DNA from: Methylotenera sp.
GTDB taxonomy: Bacteria > Pseudomonadota > Gammaproteobacteria > Burkholderiales > Methylophilaceae
Assembly (NCBI GenBank): GCA_030652995.1
Contig: JAUSAG010000035.1
Span: 124,001 to 188,000 of the forward strand
Direction: 5' to 3'
Length of the DNA: 64,000 nucleotides
Shown: one piece after another, positions 47,013 to 60,331 of the stretch
How the letters are laid out: every line of letters starts with the position of its first letter
How positions within the stretch are numbered: position 1 is the stretch's first letter
Notes under the pieces: generated by a model
The model's database searches: none
The model's input: the letters and a program-made list of their open reading frames with translations, nothing else
What the model was told of the DNA's origin: nothing
Position numbers and translations under genes: made by a program

Positions 47013-48147
47013 GCACTGGGATATTTTTTGCAAAATTATCGACAACTTTGGCGATATTGGGGTGTGTTGGCGATTGGCAAGGCAGCTACAGGCTGAGCAT
47101 GCCCTACAGGTACGGCTTTGGATAGATGACCCAGTCGTTGCTAAACAACTTATTCCAAGCCTGAATATAAACCTGCAAACGCAAGTTATACAAAACATTT
47201 CAATCGACCGCTGGCATGCAGACACCGTTTTTGGCGAATCTGCCGAGGTGGTCATAGAAGCATTTAGCGGTGGGTTGCCTACCGCATATTTATCTAAAAT
47301 GCGGCCTAATACGGTTTGGATTAACTTAGAATACTTATCGGCTGAAACATGGGTTGACAGTTTTCATGCAGGAAACTCAAAACAAGGCGATTTAACCCGA
47401 CATTTTTTCTTTCCAGGATTTACACCAGCGACTGGCGGCCTTCTGCGTGAGCATGACATTGTTACAAACAATCAACTGCTTGCAAGCAGCAAACCATTAC
47501 AACATCAATTTCTAGACAAGCTTAACTTAGAACAACACAACAGAGACCATAGCAACAGGCTAAAAATATCTCTATTCTGTTACCCACATGCACCTATTCA
47601 CGCCCTGTTGAGCGCTATGGCGAATGCCAATCAACCCACAGACTGTTATGTGCCTGCCAGCAGTATATTGCCCATCATCGCTGGCTTTTTTGGCAAAAAT
47701 TCAATTGTTGCAGGCGAAGTACTCACGCATCAAAATCTCAATTTATACGTGTTACCTTTTTTAAGCCAGGCAGATTACGACAAACTGCTGGCAATATGCG
47801 ATGTAAATTTTGTCCGTGGTGAAGATAGCTGGGTACGTGCAATCTGGGCAGGAAAACCTTTTGTCTGGCAGCCTTATCTACAAACAGAACAGACACATAT
47901 CACCAAGCTAAAAGCTTTTTTGGATTTGTTTTACAACAAGTTTGACGGTATCAACAGGCAATCAACCTATGATGTCCATTTAGCCTGGGTAGGGAACGAT
48001 ATTTCAACAGGGATCTGGCAACATTATTTAAACAATCTTGCCACACTTAAACCATTGACTTTGCAACAGTCGCACGCGCTCGCAACGCAAGCAGACCTCG
48101 CGACTGAGTTAGTGATTTTTACTGAAAAGTCATCAAAAATATCGTAA
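47005..48147 (+). CDS. earP: EF-P arginine rhamnosyltransferase EarP
   Basis: A 380-residue GT-B glycosyltransferase. The N-terminal D-I-F-C-K-I-I-D-N-F-G-D-I-G-V-C-W-R-L-A-R-Q-type segment near residues 6-25 holds the catalytic aspartates, and F-V-R-G-E-D-S-W-V-R-A near residue 270 the dTDP-binding acidic and aromatic residues. It transfers L-rhamnose from dTDP-rhamnose to Arg32 of elongation factor P. The substrate gene efp follows by 58 bp and the donor pathway is encoded at 30.5-33.9 kb. Confidence 0.95.
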   Translation: MHKHWDIFCKIIDNFGDIGVCWRLARQLQAEHALQVRLWIDDPVVAKQLIPSLNINLQTQVIQNISIDRWHADTVFGESAEVVIEAFSGGLPTAYLSKMRPNTVWINLEYLSAETWVDSFHAGNSKQGDLTRHFFFPGFTPATGGLLREHDIVTNNQLLASSKPLQHQFLDKLNLEQHNRDHSNRLKISLFCYPHAPIHALLSAMANANQPTDCYVPASSILPIIAGFFGKNSIVAGEVLTHQNLNLYVLPFLSQADYDKLLAICDVNFVRGEDSWVRAIWAGKPFVWQPYLQTEQTHITKLKAFLDLFYNKFDGINRQSTYDVHLAWVGNDISTGIWQHYLNNLATLKPLTLQQSHALATQADLATELVIFTEKSSKIS

Positions 48148-48156
48148 GAAATAAGG

Positions 48157-48162
48157 TATAAT
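48157..48162 (+). promoter_or_regulatory. probable -10 box of an efp promoter
   Basis: A perfect TATAAT in the 58-bp gap between earP and efp, 44 bp before the efp start. No convincing -35 hexamer is seen at 17-18 bp. efp may thus be transcribed both with earP and from this site. Confidence 0.45.
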
Positions 48163-48205
48163 GCGCGGTTTTACGCATACAACCTTTTAATTTGTAAGGC
48201 AACCT

Positions 48206-48766
48206 ATGAAAACAGCACAAGAACTCCGCGCCGGTAACGTGATTATGGTCGGTGACGAACCATTAGTCGTAATTAAGGCAGAATACAATAAATCAGGCCG
48301 CACCACAGCAGTCGTAAAGATGAAGTTTAAAAACCTACTCACAGAAACACCAAGTGAGAACATCTACGGTGCTGGCGACAAATTTGAAGTCATTGTGCTT
48401 GAGAAAAAAGAAGTGACTTACTCTTACTTTGCAGACCCAACCTATGTCTTTATGGATGCAGATTACAACCAGTACGATGTTGACGCAGAGTTTATGGAAG
48501 ATGCATTACCCTACCTAGAAGACGGCATGCCAGCAGATTTGCGTTTTTACAATGAAAAAGCAATTTCAGTCGAATTACCAACCACAGTGGTGCGCGAAAT
48601 CACTTATACCGAACCCGCTGTTAAAGGCGACACCTCAGGCAAGGTAATGAAGCCTGCTAAAATTGCTACTGGCTTTGAGTTACCAGTGCCATTATTCTGT
48701 GCACAAGGCGACAAAATAGAAATTGATACACGTACTGGTGAATATCGTAACCGTGTTATGAAATAG
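48206..48766 (+). CDS. efp: elongation factor P, Arg32 type
   Basis: A 186-residue EF-P with three OB-like domains. Domain I carries N-K-S-G-R-T-T-A, which puts Arg at position 32, the residue rhamnosylated in the EarP branch (Lys in the EpmA branch). The C-terminal signature [13 protein letters not shown] is present. It rescues ribosomes stalled at polyproline. The EarP gene upstream and Rml operon complete the modification route in this window. A strong terminator follows. Confidence 0.97.
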   Translation: MKTAQELRAGNVIMVGDEPLVVIKAEYNKSGRTTAVVKMKFKNLLTETPSENIYGAGDKFEVIVLEKKEVTYSYFADPTYVFMDADYNQYDVDAEFMEDALPYLEDGMPADLRFYNEKAISVELPTTVVREITYTEPAVKGDTSGKVMKPAKIATGFELPVPLFCAQGDKIEIDTRTGEYRNRVMK

Positions 48767-48796
48767 TTTTGCTGTTTTTTAATTAGCAAAAAATTT

Positions 48797-48825
48797 AAAA
48801 AAGGGAGCAACTAGCTCCTTTTTTT
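48797..48825 (+). terminator. intrinsic terminator after efp
   Basis: GGAGC (48804-48808) pairs with GCTCC (48814-48818) around a 5-nt loop, flanked by an A-run upstream and TTTTTTT downstream. It lies 30 bp after the efp stop. Confidence 0.9.
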
Positions 48826-48895
48826 ATGCCTAAAAGATCTAAATTAGCGTTAAGATAGCAAAACATAAGAAAGTAAAAACCTGCTGAGGGCGTAT

Positions 48896-49567
48896 ATGAA
48901 TGACAAACAATTAGTCGCGCTACAAGCTGCAAAATATGTAAAAAATGGCATGCTGGTTGGTTTAGGTACTGGTTCTACCGCCAATTACTTTATCGAAGAA
49001 CTCGCACGTTTAACCCGTGATGAGGGCTTGAAATTCACCACGGTTGCCAGCTCCACTATTAGCGCGCAAAAAGCACAATCGTTACAGTTACCCATCGTTG
49101 CACTGGAACATATAAACTCTATTGATTTATATGTTGATGGCGCCGATGAAATCACGCCAGATAAAACCTTGCTCAAAGGTCGTGGCAGTGATTTAGTCAA
49201 AGAAAAGCTACTCGCAACAGCAGCAGCAAAATTTGTTGTGGTAGCTGATGCTAGCAAGCTAGTGAGTCATATCGGTCAAAACTTTCCGATTCCAATTGAA
49301 GTCATCCCATTCGCCTGGCAACTGGCAAAAAAAAGCCTTGAAAAGCTTGGTGGCATAGGTGAGCTTCGCCCCAACGTAGCTAAAGACGGCTTTTGGATTA
49401 CCTCACATGGCAGCTACGTGCTAGACATGCAGTTTGATAAAAACCTTAATGCAAGCACCTTAAATGCACTAATCAACAATACGCCTGGTGTAGTTGAGCA
49501 TGGCATTTTTTGCGGGCTGGCTGATGTCGTGCTTATTGCAGATGACGGCACGGTAAGCGAGCGTTAA
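48896..49567 (+). CDS. rpiA: ribose-5-phosphate isomerase A
   Basis: A 223-residue enzyme with G-L-G-T-G-S-T-A near residue 22, the catalytic D-G-A-D-E near residue 82 and the K-G-R-G lysine/arginine loop near 95. It interconverts ribose and ribulose 5-phosphate, and so supplies ribulose 5-phosphate, the formaldehyde acceptor of Hps, in this organism. It is a separate unit after the efp terminator. Confidence 0.96.
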   Translation: MNDKQLVALQAAKYVKNGMLVGLGTGSTANYFIEELARLTRDEGLKFTTVASSTISAQKAQSLQLPIVALEHINSIDLYVDGADEITPDKTLLKGRGSDLVKEKLLATAAAKFVVVADASKLVSHIGQNFPIPIEVIPFAWQLAKKSLEKLGGIGELRPNVAKDGFWITSHGSYVLDMQFDKNLNASTLNALINNTPGVVEHGIFCGLADVVLIADDGTVSER

Positions 49568-49590
49568 TCTTAGTGTACGCTCAATACACC

Positions 49591-50991
49591 ATGCGTTTAT
49601 TGCTAATTTCAGTACTTGTTTTTTTTACTGTGGCCTGCAAGCCAACCCAAAGCAATAATGAACCACCGTTGATTGACCCCGACAAAAAAGAAATTGTTTT
49701 CGTCACACACAACGGTCCTGCTACCTATTATCTGGATGGTGAAAATCAGCTCGCTGGCTTTGAGTATGATTTAGCCACTTTGTTTGTAAAAGAATATGCG
49801 CCTGGCTACCAAATCAGGTTTGTATTAGTCAATAGCATTAGCGATGTCATCCCGAGCCTGCTCAAAGGTCAAGCGCATATCGCGGCGGCAAATTTATCTG
49901 TAACACATATTCGTGAGCAACTGGTTTTGTTTTCAAAACCGTATCAAGAAACACAGCAGCAACTTGTTTTTAATAATGAACTTAATATAAAACCGAAAGA
50001 TCTTGCCGCCATTGCAGATAAAAAAATTGTCGTGCCGGCGGGTACTAGCTATGTAGAACGATTGGTAGCGTTACAACAAAAACTTCCAACGCTAAAATGG
50101 CGAGAAGCGCATCAAACCAACTCAGAGAAGCTATTAGAAGAAGTTGCCGATGGCATATTGGATTTCACGATTGTCGATAGTCATTTAGTATCAATTATGC
50201 AAAACTATCACCCTAATTTGTCAGTGGCCATGCCTGTAGGCGCAAGTGACAAAATTGCATGGGCAATGTCCAAGAATACGGATCCGAAACTTGTCAAAAA
50301 AGTGAATGCATTTATTGATAGAATTCACAAAGATGGCACATTACGTAATTTAATAGATCGCTATTACGGTAGCTCAAAACGCTTAAACACGTTAGACATT
50401 ACTACGTTCTTAGCGCGTAGCAATACAATTTTGCCCAAGTACATTCATTTATTTAAACAAGCACAAGAACTCACAGGCATAGAGTGGCGATTACTGGCAG
50501 CAATGAGCTATCGTGAATCGCATTGGGATACTTTTAACACATCTCCCACTGGGGTACGCGGCTTAATGATGCTCACACAAAGCACGGCCGACTTAATGGG
50601 GGTGACTGACAGGCTGGATCCTAAACAAAGTATTCCTGCAGGCGCACAATATATTCTCAAACTCAAAAATACCCTACCAGACCGCATTCCTGAGCCAGAT
50701 CGAACTTACTTGGCACTGGCCGCTTACAACATCGGCTATGCACATGTTGAAGATGCGCGTGTGCTTGCCGCGCGCCAAAACCTTAACCCGGACCGCTGGG
50801 CAGATGTTAAAAAAACACTGGTACTACTCAACAATCCAGAATATTACACCACTGTTAAATATGGCTATGCCAGCGGTGGCGCGCCCGTGATCTTTGTCGA
50901 GTCGGTGCGAAGTTACCAACGTATATTAGAGCGTTACCAACCTAGCCATAATCCTGATATCAATAACTTCAAAATTGCGCAGGCTGAATAA
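49591..50991 (+). CDS. mltF: membrane-bound lytic murein transglycosylase F
   Basis: About 466 residues: a lipoprotein signal with lipobox T-V-A-C, a periplasmic solute-binding-like domain (residues 35-260, e.g. F-E-Y-D-L-A-T-L-F), and a C-terminal SLT domain with the catalytic Glu in A-M-S-Y-R-E-S-H-W-D and the G-V-R-G-L-M-M-L-T motif. It cleaves peptidoglycan between MurNAc and GlcNAc at the outer membrane. A GTG at 49573 is an alternative start, 5 bp after rpiA; I prefer the ATG at 49591 because it gives a compact positively charged signal sequence. Confidence 0.92.
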   Translation: MRLLLISVLVFFTVACKPTQSNNEPPLIDPDKKEIVFVTHNGPATYYLDGENQLAGFEYDLATLFVKEYAPGYQIRFVLVNSISDVIPSLLKGQAHIAAANLSVTHIREQLVLFSKPYQETQQQLVFNNELNIKPKDLAAIADKKIVVPAGTSYVERLVALQQKLPTLKWREAHQTNSEKLLEEVADGILDFTIVDSHLVSIMQNYHPNLSVAMPVGASDKIAWAMSKNTDPKLVKKVNAFIDRIHKDGTLRNLIDRYYGSSKRLNTLDITTFLARSNTILPKYIHLFKQAQELTGIEWRLLAAMSYRESHWDTFNTSPTGVRGLMMLTQSTADLMGVTDRLDPKQSIPAGAQYILKLKNTLPDRIPEPDRTYLALAAYNIGYAHVEDARVLAARQNLNPDRWADVKKTLVLLNNPEYYTTVKYGYASGGAPVIFVESVRSYQRILERYQPSHNPDINNFKIAQAE

Positions 50992-50998
50992 AGATAAG

Positions 50999-51424
50999 CT
51001 ACCTCTTTAAATTGTCAGTTGTGAAGTTAGAGCTACCTTGAATTGCAAGGTTAAGAGAGTCACCAGCGGTATGATACAAAGTCTGTGTTACTGCACCTAG
51101 GCGTTGTGTAACCTTTACCTGTGCCTTATTTGCAATCCAGTTTGCACATTCTCTAGCTACTTTTGATTGGTTAAGACTGTTACGCAGGCGAGTTTCATTG
51201 TCATGACCATTTAAATGAATCTCTAAATGCTCGGTGTTATCTGGGTTTGCACCAATGCGAGACAATAACAAACGCACTGACTCAACTTTTTCAAGTTCTG
51301 ATTTAAGGGCATCATAGGCATATATTAAGAAAAGACCTGAAATGATAGAAAGCTTAGAGTTTTTTTCAATACTCGCTTTAAGCTCATCACCAATTTTTGC
51401 ATTATTTTTATTGTCGATTAGCAA
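50999..51424 (-). pseudogene. N-terminal PLD-like fragment of a SNF2/DEAD-type helicase
   Basis: A 141-residue frame with TTG start and an AAGGGA ribosome site. The sequence K-I-G-D-E-L-K-A-S-I, S-K-L-S-I-I-S-G, A-Y-D-A-L-K-S-E-L, the middle A-R-E-C-A-N-W-I and the final A-I-Q-G-S-S-N-F-T are like the phospholipase-D-type N-terminal domain of large SNF2 helicases, proteins of around 1000 residues. Here the frame stops right after the G-S-S-N-F-T motif, 8 bp from the mltF stop, and no helicase part is present. It is probably a relic of a mobile or defence helicase. A shortened functional protein cannot be excluded. Confidence 0.55.
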
Positions 51425-51512
51425 TTTATTCTTTCCCTTAAAATAATAACTTTAGTTATTAAGCGCTCAATAACTGCTACTCATAATAGTAAGGGAATTA
51501 AGGCTCAAGTGA

Positions 51513-54136
<2,624 letters not shown>

Positions 54137-54207
54137 AATATAAAGTATTTCTAATGTGTTTCTGATAAAGGCATTTTAATATAGGCGCAAGATAGCAAGA
54201 GTTGCCG

Positions 54208-54834
54208 CTACTCACCCACAACATCTACGCCTTTGGGTGGCTGGAACAAAAAAGATTTATCATCGAGCACCGGGTTCACTTCAAGCTGACTAAACACAAT
54301 TTTTGTATTGTGCCCAAAACTATCAATCAAGGACATTTCTTGCAACTTATTATCTTTAAAACCCAGTAGTATTTTCTCAAAACCTGACTCTTTATCTTTT
54401 GGATTAGCACTTACCCAATCCAGACCACCTTTAGCATAGGCATTCACTAACTTAAAGCTTTTATCAATGTCGTTGCCGCCTGCCAGCAATGCGGCCGGGC
54501 TAGAACCTAAGGCTTTACCTAGCGCCCGCACCGTCACTTGCGCCAGATCTATGTCGTATAACCACACTTGCTTACCATCACTAATAATTTGTTGCTCAAA
54601 TGGTTGGTTGTAATCCCACCTGAATTTATTTGGACGCTTCAACTGCATTTCACCATCAACCTCTTGCACCTTACGTCCTTGTCTGTCGGTGACTACTTGA
54701 TGAAACGTTGCACGCACGGCCTGTGTTTGTTCATAAAAAATCTTTACACTTGCCATGCCATCAGCATTTGCAGATGGCATGGCTAACAGCATTGGCAACA
54801 GTATCAGTAAGTACTTTATTTTAGGTTTAATCAT
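54208..54834 (-). CDS. lolA: outer-membrane lipoprotein carrier protein
   Basis: A 208-residue periplasmic chaperone. A signal peptide ends at P-S-A-N-A near residue 24, and the mature part has R-A-T-F-H-Q-V-V, K-R-P-N-K-F-R-W-D-Y near residue 68 and the K-D-K-E-S-G-F loop near 145. It shuttles lipoproteins from LolCDE to LolB. It starts 15 bp after ftsK, the usual neighbour. Confidence 0.94.
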   Translation of the reverse strand: MIKPKIKYLLILLPMLLAMPSANADGMASVKIFYEQTQAVRATFHQVVTDRQGRKVQEVDGEMQLKRPNKFRWDYNQPFEQQIISDGKQVWLYDIDLAQVTVRALGKALGSSPAALLAGGNDIDKSFKLVNAYAKGGLDWVSANPKDKESGFEKILLGFKDNKLQEMSLIDSFGHNTKIVFSQLEVNPVLDDKSFLFQPPKGVDVVGE

Positions 54835-54849
54835 TAAAATCTCTAATTA

Positions 54850-57165
54850 TCAGGCTTCGTGATGCGGCGCTAAAACTTCACGGTTACCATTGGTTTGCAT
54901 CGCAGATACCAAACCTGCACGCTCCATATCCTCAATCAAACGTGCAGCGCGGTTATAACCAATCCGAAGCTGGCGCTGTACCGAAGATATGCTGGCACGG
55001 CGAGTTTTTAGCACAATACCGACGGCTTCATCATAAAGCGGATCAACCTCTGCCCCACCCCCTCCGCTAGCACCAACGCTGGCGAAGTCAGCGCCACCCT
55101 CTTCAGCTTCGTTGGTTAAGATACCTTCTATGTAGTTAGGTTCACCTTGCGCTTTTAGGTAGTTCACCACTTTATGCACTTCTTGGTCTGACACAAATGC
55201 TCCATGAATCCGCACCGGGTAGCCAGTACCAGGCGGCATATACAGCATATCGCCCTGACCTAATAGCGCTTCTGCGCCCATTTGATCTAAAATAGTGCGC
55301 GAGTCAATTTTGCTGGAAACCTGAAAAGAAATCCGTGTCGGCACGTTGGCTTTAATCAAGCCTGTAATCACATCAACTGATGGGCGTTGTGTGGCTAAGA
55401 CTAAATGAATGCCTGAAGCACGGGCTTTTTGCGCTAAGCGTGCAATCAGCTCTTCCACCTTTTTACCTACTACCATCATCAAATCGGCCAGCTCATCAAT
55501 CACTACCACAATCAGCGGCATTTCTGTCAGCGGCTCAGGATCATCTGGTGTTAAGCTAAACGGATGTGGTATTTTTTCACCCGCTTTATCCGCATCTCTG
55601 ATTTTTTGGTTATAGCCCGTTAAATTACGCACACCCAGCATAGACATCAACTTATAGCGACGCTCCATCTCAGCCACGCACCAATTGAGCGCATTTGCGG
55701 CTTGTCGCATATCGGTCACTACCGGTGCCAACAAATGCGGAATACCTTCATACACGGAAAGCTCAAGCATTTTTGGGTCAATGAGAATCATGCGTACCTG
55801 ACTGGCATCGGCTTTATATAGCCAACTTAAAATAAGCGCGTTAATCGCCACTGATTTTCCTGAGCCAGTGGTCCCCGCTACCAACACATGTGGCATTTTT
55901 GCTAAATCTGCCACTGCTGGCTTGCCTGCAATATCTTTACCTAAAGAAATTGCTAGCGGCGACTTGATATCAGCATAGGCTTGACTACTCATAATTTCAG
56001 ACAAATGTACAATTTGTCGTTTTGCATTTGGAATCTCTAAACCCATGCAGGTTTTTCCAGGAATAGTTTCAACCACACGCACGCTCACCACGGACAACGC
56101 ACGTGCTAAATCTTTAATTAAATTAGTAACTTGGCTACCTTTAACACCAGCCGCCGGTTCTAACTCAAAACGGGTAATCACAGGGCCTGGTTGCGCGGTT
56201 AACACTTTAACTTCAATACCAAAATCCATTAACTTGCGTTCAATTAAGCGGGAGGTAAAATCGAGCGTTTCGGCAGAAGGTAATTCAACCAACCCTGATG
56301 GCTCATCCAACAAGTGCAATGGCGGTAGCATGGAATCTGGCATCGTTTCAAACAGCGGCACTTGTTTCTCTTTTTGCACGCGCTCACTTTGTGCTACTTC
56401 AAGTACAGGTGGCTCAATGAATACCGGCTCGCGATTTTCTGATCGTTTACGCTCAGCCTGCACAAATACTTTACGCTCAAGCTCAACCACTTTTCCGGCT
56501 TTTCTATCTTGCCAATCTTGCCATTTCAGCTTAATAAATGCATAACTGCTCATTAACAGCGTACCAAATTTTTCAGTAATCACAATCCATGACCAGCCCG
56601 TAAACAGACTAAACCCGACCACAAACATCAACAGCAATAGCATACTCGAGCCAGTATAGCCAAATAAATTACGTAAGCCATTATCTACAGCGCCACCGAG
56701 CATGCCACCAGGCACTAATGGCAGTAAGGCAGGCAGGTCAACCAAATGACCGGCCTCTAAAGCGCTGGAGGCGATTAGCAACAGGGCAAATCCGATGAAA
56801 TTAAACAGCAAAAATGGTTTTTCACTCTGATTCACTATTTCTAACTTCAAATAGACAAACCACATGGCATAAAAAGCCAGCACAGCCCACCACCATGCGG
56901 AAAAACCAAAAATATATAACATTAAGTCAGAAAGCCATGCCCCCACACTACCGCCACTATTATGGATAACAGCGCCATCAGGCGCCATGTGTGACCATGA
57001 AGAATCATCAGGGTGATAGGTAAAAAGAATCACCGTGATATACAAACCGACCAGCACTAAACCTAGCCACCATGCTTCTTTAATGAGGGTATTGGCAAGC
57101 GCATTCGGTTTACTGACTTCAGCCTCGCGGCGCGCATTGGCAGGGGTGGATTTCTTAAAAAACAA
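54850..57165 (-). CDS. ftsK: DNA translocase FtsK
   Basis: A 771-residue protein: four transmembrane helices in the first 210 residues, a short linker, an alpha/beta motor with Walker A G-T-T-G-S-G-K-S near residue 430 and Walker [11 protein letters not shown] near 545, and a C-terminal winged-helix gamma domain ([16 protein letters not shown]) that reads KOPS sites. It aligns chromosome ends at the septum for XerCD. The start is a TTG with AAGG 8 bp upstream. The linker is short compared with Escherichia coli FtsK, as is common in Betaproteobacteria. Confidence 0.96.
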   Translation of the reverse strand: MFFKKSTPANARREAEVSKPNALANTLIKEAWWLGLVLVGLYITVILFTYHPDDSSWSHMAPDGAVIHNSGGSVGAWLSDLMLYIFGFSAWWWAVLAFYAMWFVYLKLEIVNQSEKPFLLFNFIGFALLLIASSALEAGHLVDLPALLPLVPGGMLGGAVDNGLRNLFGYTGSSMLLLLMFVVGFSLFTGWSWIVITEKFGTLLMSSYAFIKLKWQDWQDRKAGKVVELERKVFVQAERKRSENREPVFIEPPVLEVAQSERVQKEKQVPLFETMPDSMLPPLHLLDEPSGLVELPSAETLDFTSRLIERKLMDFGIEVKVLTAQPGPVITRFELEPAAGVKGSQVTNLIKDLARALSVVSVRVVETIPGKTCMGLEIPNAKRQIVHLSEIMSSQAYADIKSPLAISLGKDIAGKPAVADLAKMPHVLVAGTTGSGKSVAINALILSWLYKADASQVRMILIDPKMLELSVYEGIPHLLAPVVTDMRQAANALNWCVAEMERRYKLMSMLGVRNLTGYNQKIRDADKAGEKIPHPFSLTPDDPEPLTEMPLIVVVIDELADLMMVVGKKVEELIARLAQKARASGIHLVLATQRPSVDVITGLIKANVPTRISFQVSSKIDSRTILDQMGAEALLGQGDMLYMPPGTGYPVRIHGAFVSDQEVHKVVNYLKAQGEPNYIEGILTNEAEEGGADFASVGASGGGGAEVDPLYDEAVGIVLKTRRASISSVQRQLRIGYNRAARLIEDMERAGLVSAMQTNGNREVLAPHHEA

Positions 57166-57278
57166 GATGAAAACCTTACGTATTTATAGTTGGATTTAAT
57201 TATAGCAGTATCAAAGTCGCTACGTAGCGATTAGAATATCAATCTAACAGCAACCCAATAAATAGATAGGAAATCATC

Positions 57279-57743
57279 ATGGATATTGGTATACAAGAGC
57301 AAGACAGAAAGCATATCGCGCAGGGTTTATCGCATCTTTTGGCGGACACTTACACACTGTATTTGAAAACGCATTACTTTCATTGGAACGTAACCGGGTC
57401 AATGTTCAGCACACTGCATTTGATGTTTGAAGTGCAATATAACGAACTAGCACTCGCAGTGGACTTAATTGCCGAGCGCATTCGCGCATTAGATGTTTAT
57501 GCACCCGGCACTTATCGCGACTTTGCCAAGCTCACCTCAATTAAAGAGGCTGAATCTGTACCCAAAGCTCAAGACATGATTGCCGAATTGGTTGCTGGAC
57601 ATGAAGCGGTATGCCGCACCGCACGTAGCGTATTTCCTAGTGCGAGCACCGCGTCAGATGAGGCAACTGCAGATCTACTCACACAACGTTTACAGGTACA
57701 TGAAAAAACCGCCTGGATGTTGCGTAGTTTATTAGAAAAGTAG
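57279..57743 (+). CDS. dps: Dps-family ferritin-like DNA protection protein
   Basis: A 154-residue four-helix ferritin-like protein. The ferroxidase ligands lie in K-T-H-Y-F-H-W-N-V near residues 31-39, F-E-V-Q-Y-N-E-L and [11 protein letters not shown] near 62-72. It oxidises iron with peroxide and stores it in a dodecamer, limiting Fenton damage. AGGAAA lies upstream of the ATG. Its neighbours trxB and the BFD-like ferredoxin make a small redox/iron group. Confidence 0.93.
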   Translation: MDIGIQEQDRKHIAQGLSHLLADTYTLYLKTHYFHWNVTGSMFSTLHLMFEVQYNELALAVDLIAERIRALDVYAPGTYRDFAKLTSIKEAESVPKAQDMIAELVAGHEAVCRTARSVFPSASTASDEATADLLTQRLQVHEKTAWMLRSLLEK

Positions 57744-57797
57744 TTTGCTTAAGCATTATATCAACCAACCTGACATCAACGTTACAACACTCACTAA

Positions 57798-59373
<1,576 letters not shown>

Positions 59374-59429
59374 TAGCAAGTAGATTGCCAAGAAATAGCT
59401 TAATCAATGCCCCATTATTACCCTTATTT

Positions 59430-59633
59430 ATGACGACACAAAACAATAACTTAGACGACCAAATCATGTGTACCTGCAGTGGCACCACTCGCGCTAAAAT
59501 TAAAAAGCTATTTAACGAAGGCATGGATATGGAAGCTATTTCAAATTGGTCAGGTGCTCTTTCAGGTTGTGGTGGCTGTGAGTGGGATGTTGAGCAGTAT
59601 TTAAATGAACTGGCTGAGCAAGAAAAAGAATAA
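59430..59633 (+). CDS. BFD-like [2Fe-2S] ferredoxin
   Basis: A 67-residue protein with the bacterioferritin-associated ferredoxin pattern: C-T-C near residue 14 and C-G-G-C near residue 48 provide the four cysteines. BFD proteins release iron from ferritins or serve as small electron or cluster carriers. No bacterioferritin is in the window, but dps is 2 kb upstream. The frame is open from 59370, but the ATG at 59430 gives the compact domain. Confidence 0.82.
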   Translation: MTTQNNNLDDQIMCTCSGTTRAKIKKLFNEGMDMEAISNWSGALSGCGGCEWDVEQYLNELAEQEKE

Positions 59634-59705
59634 TTTCCAACCTAAAAACTTTATTAGAGAAATTACATAAATATTAAGTTGACGTATCCGTCTGCATAAT
59701 AACTG

Positions 59706-60188
59706 TTACAGCCCCAACTCACTCAAACTCGCATGGTCATCTGGTCTACGCCCAAGCGGCCAAAAAAACTTACGTTCAGTTTCCTCAATAGCCAAATCGT
59801 TAATACTGGCATAGCGCAAATCCATCAAGCCATTCACATCGAATTGCCAGTTTTCGTTACCGTAAGACCTGAACCAATGTCCTGCTGCATCGCACCACTC
59901 ATAAGCAAAGCGCACGGCAATTCGATTGCCTTCAAATGCCCAAAGCTCTTTAATTAGCCTGTATTCATGCTCATTGGCCCATTTACGCGTTAAAAATTCT
60001 ATGATTTCTGCACGACCATGGGGAAATTCGGCGCGGTTTCGCCATTTTGAATCTTGCGTATAGACCAGTGATACGCGTTGAGGATCACGGCTGTTCCAGC
60101 CATCTTCAGCCATACGTACTTTCTGCATTGCTGTTTCACGTGTAAACGGTGGTACGGGTGGGCGAACTTCCGAATTGACGGTCATCAT
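59706..60188 (-). CDS. DUF1348 NTF2-like protein
   Basis: A 160-residue protein with the family's P-P-F-T-R-E-T-A near residue 13, W-N-S-R-D-P near 31, W-R-N-R-A-E-F near 50, F-A-Y-E-W near 93 and the final [12 protein letters not shown]1348 proteins have a cone-shaped NTF2 fold and no known function. AAGGAG lies just upstream of two adjacent ATGs. It is a single-gene unit. Confidence 0.9.
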   Translation of the reverse strand: MMTVNSEVRPPVPPFTRETAMQKVRMAEDGWNSRDPQRVSLVYTQDSKWRNRAEFPHGRAEIIEFLTRKWANEHEYRLIKELWAFEGNRIAVRFAYEWCDAAGHWFRSYGNENWQFDVNGLMDLRYASINDLAIEETERKFFWPLGRRPDDHASLSELGL

Positions 60189-60331
60189 TAAACTCCTTTT
60201 TACGTTACATGCCTATTAACAATTCTCAGTAATTGCCCATTTAATTCACCTGGAGGAGCGGTCAGTGATCATTAGAATTGTTCATATTAGGCCAACCTGA
60301 AAATAGTTCATAGGCATGTTAAGTTAAAACA

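Noticed and set aside
56045-56545. Plus-strand ORF of 166 codons inside ftsK
   Set aside because: Antisense to the FtsK linker and motor; Ser/Thr-rich low-complexity translation with no domain.
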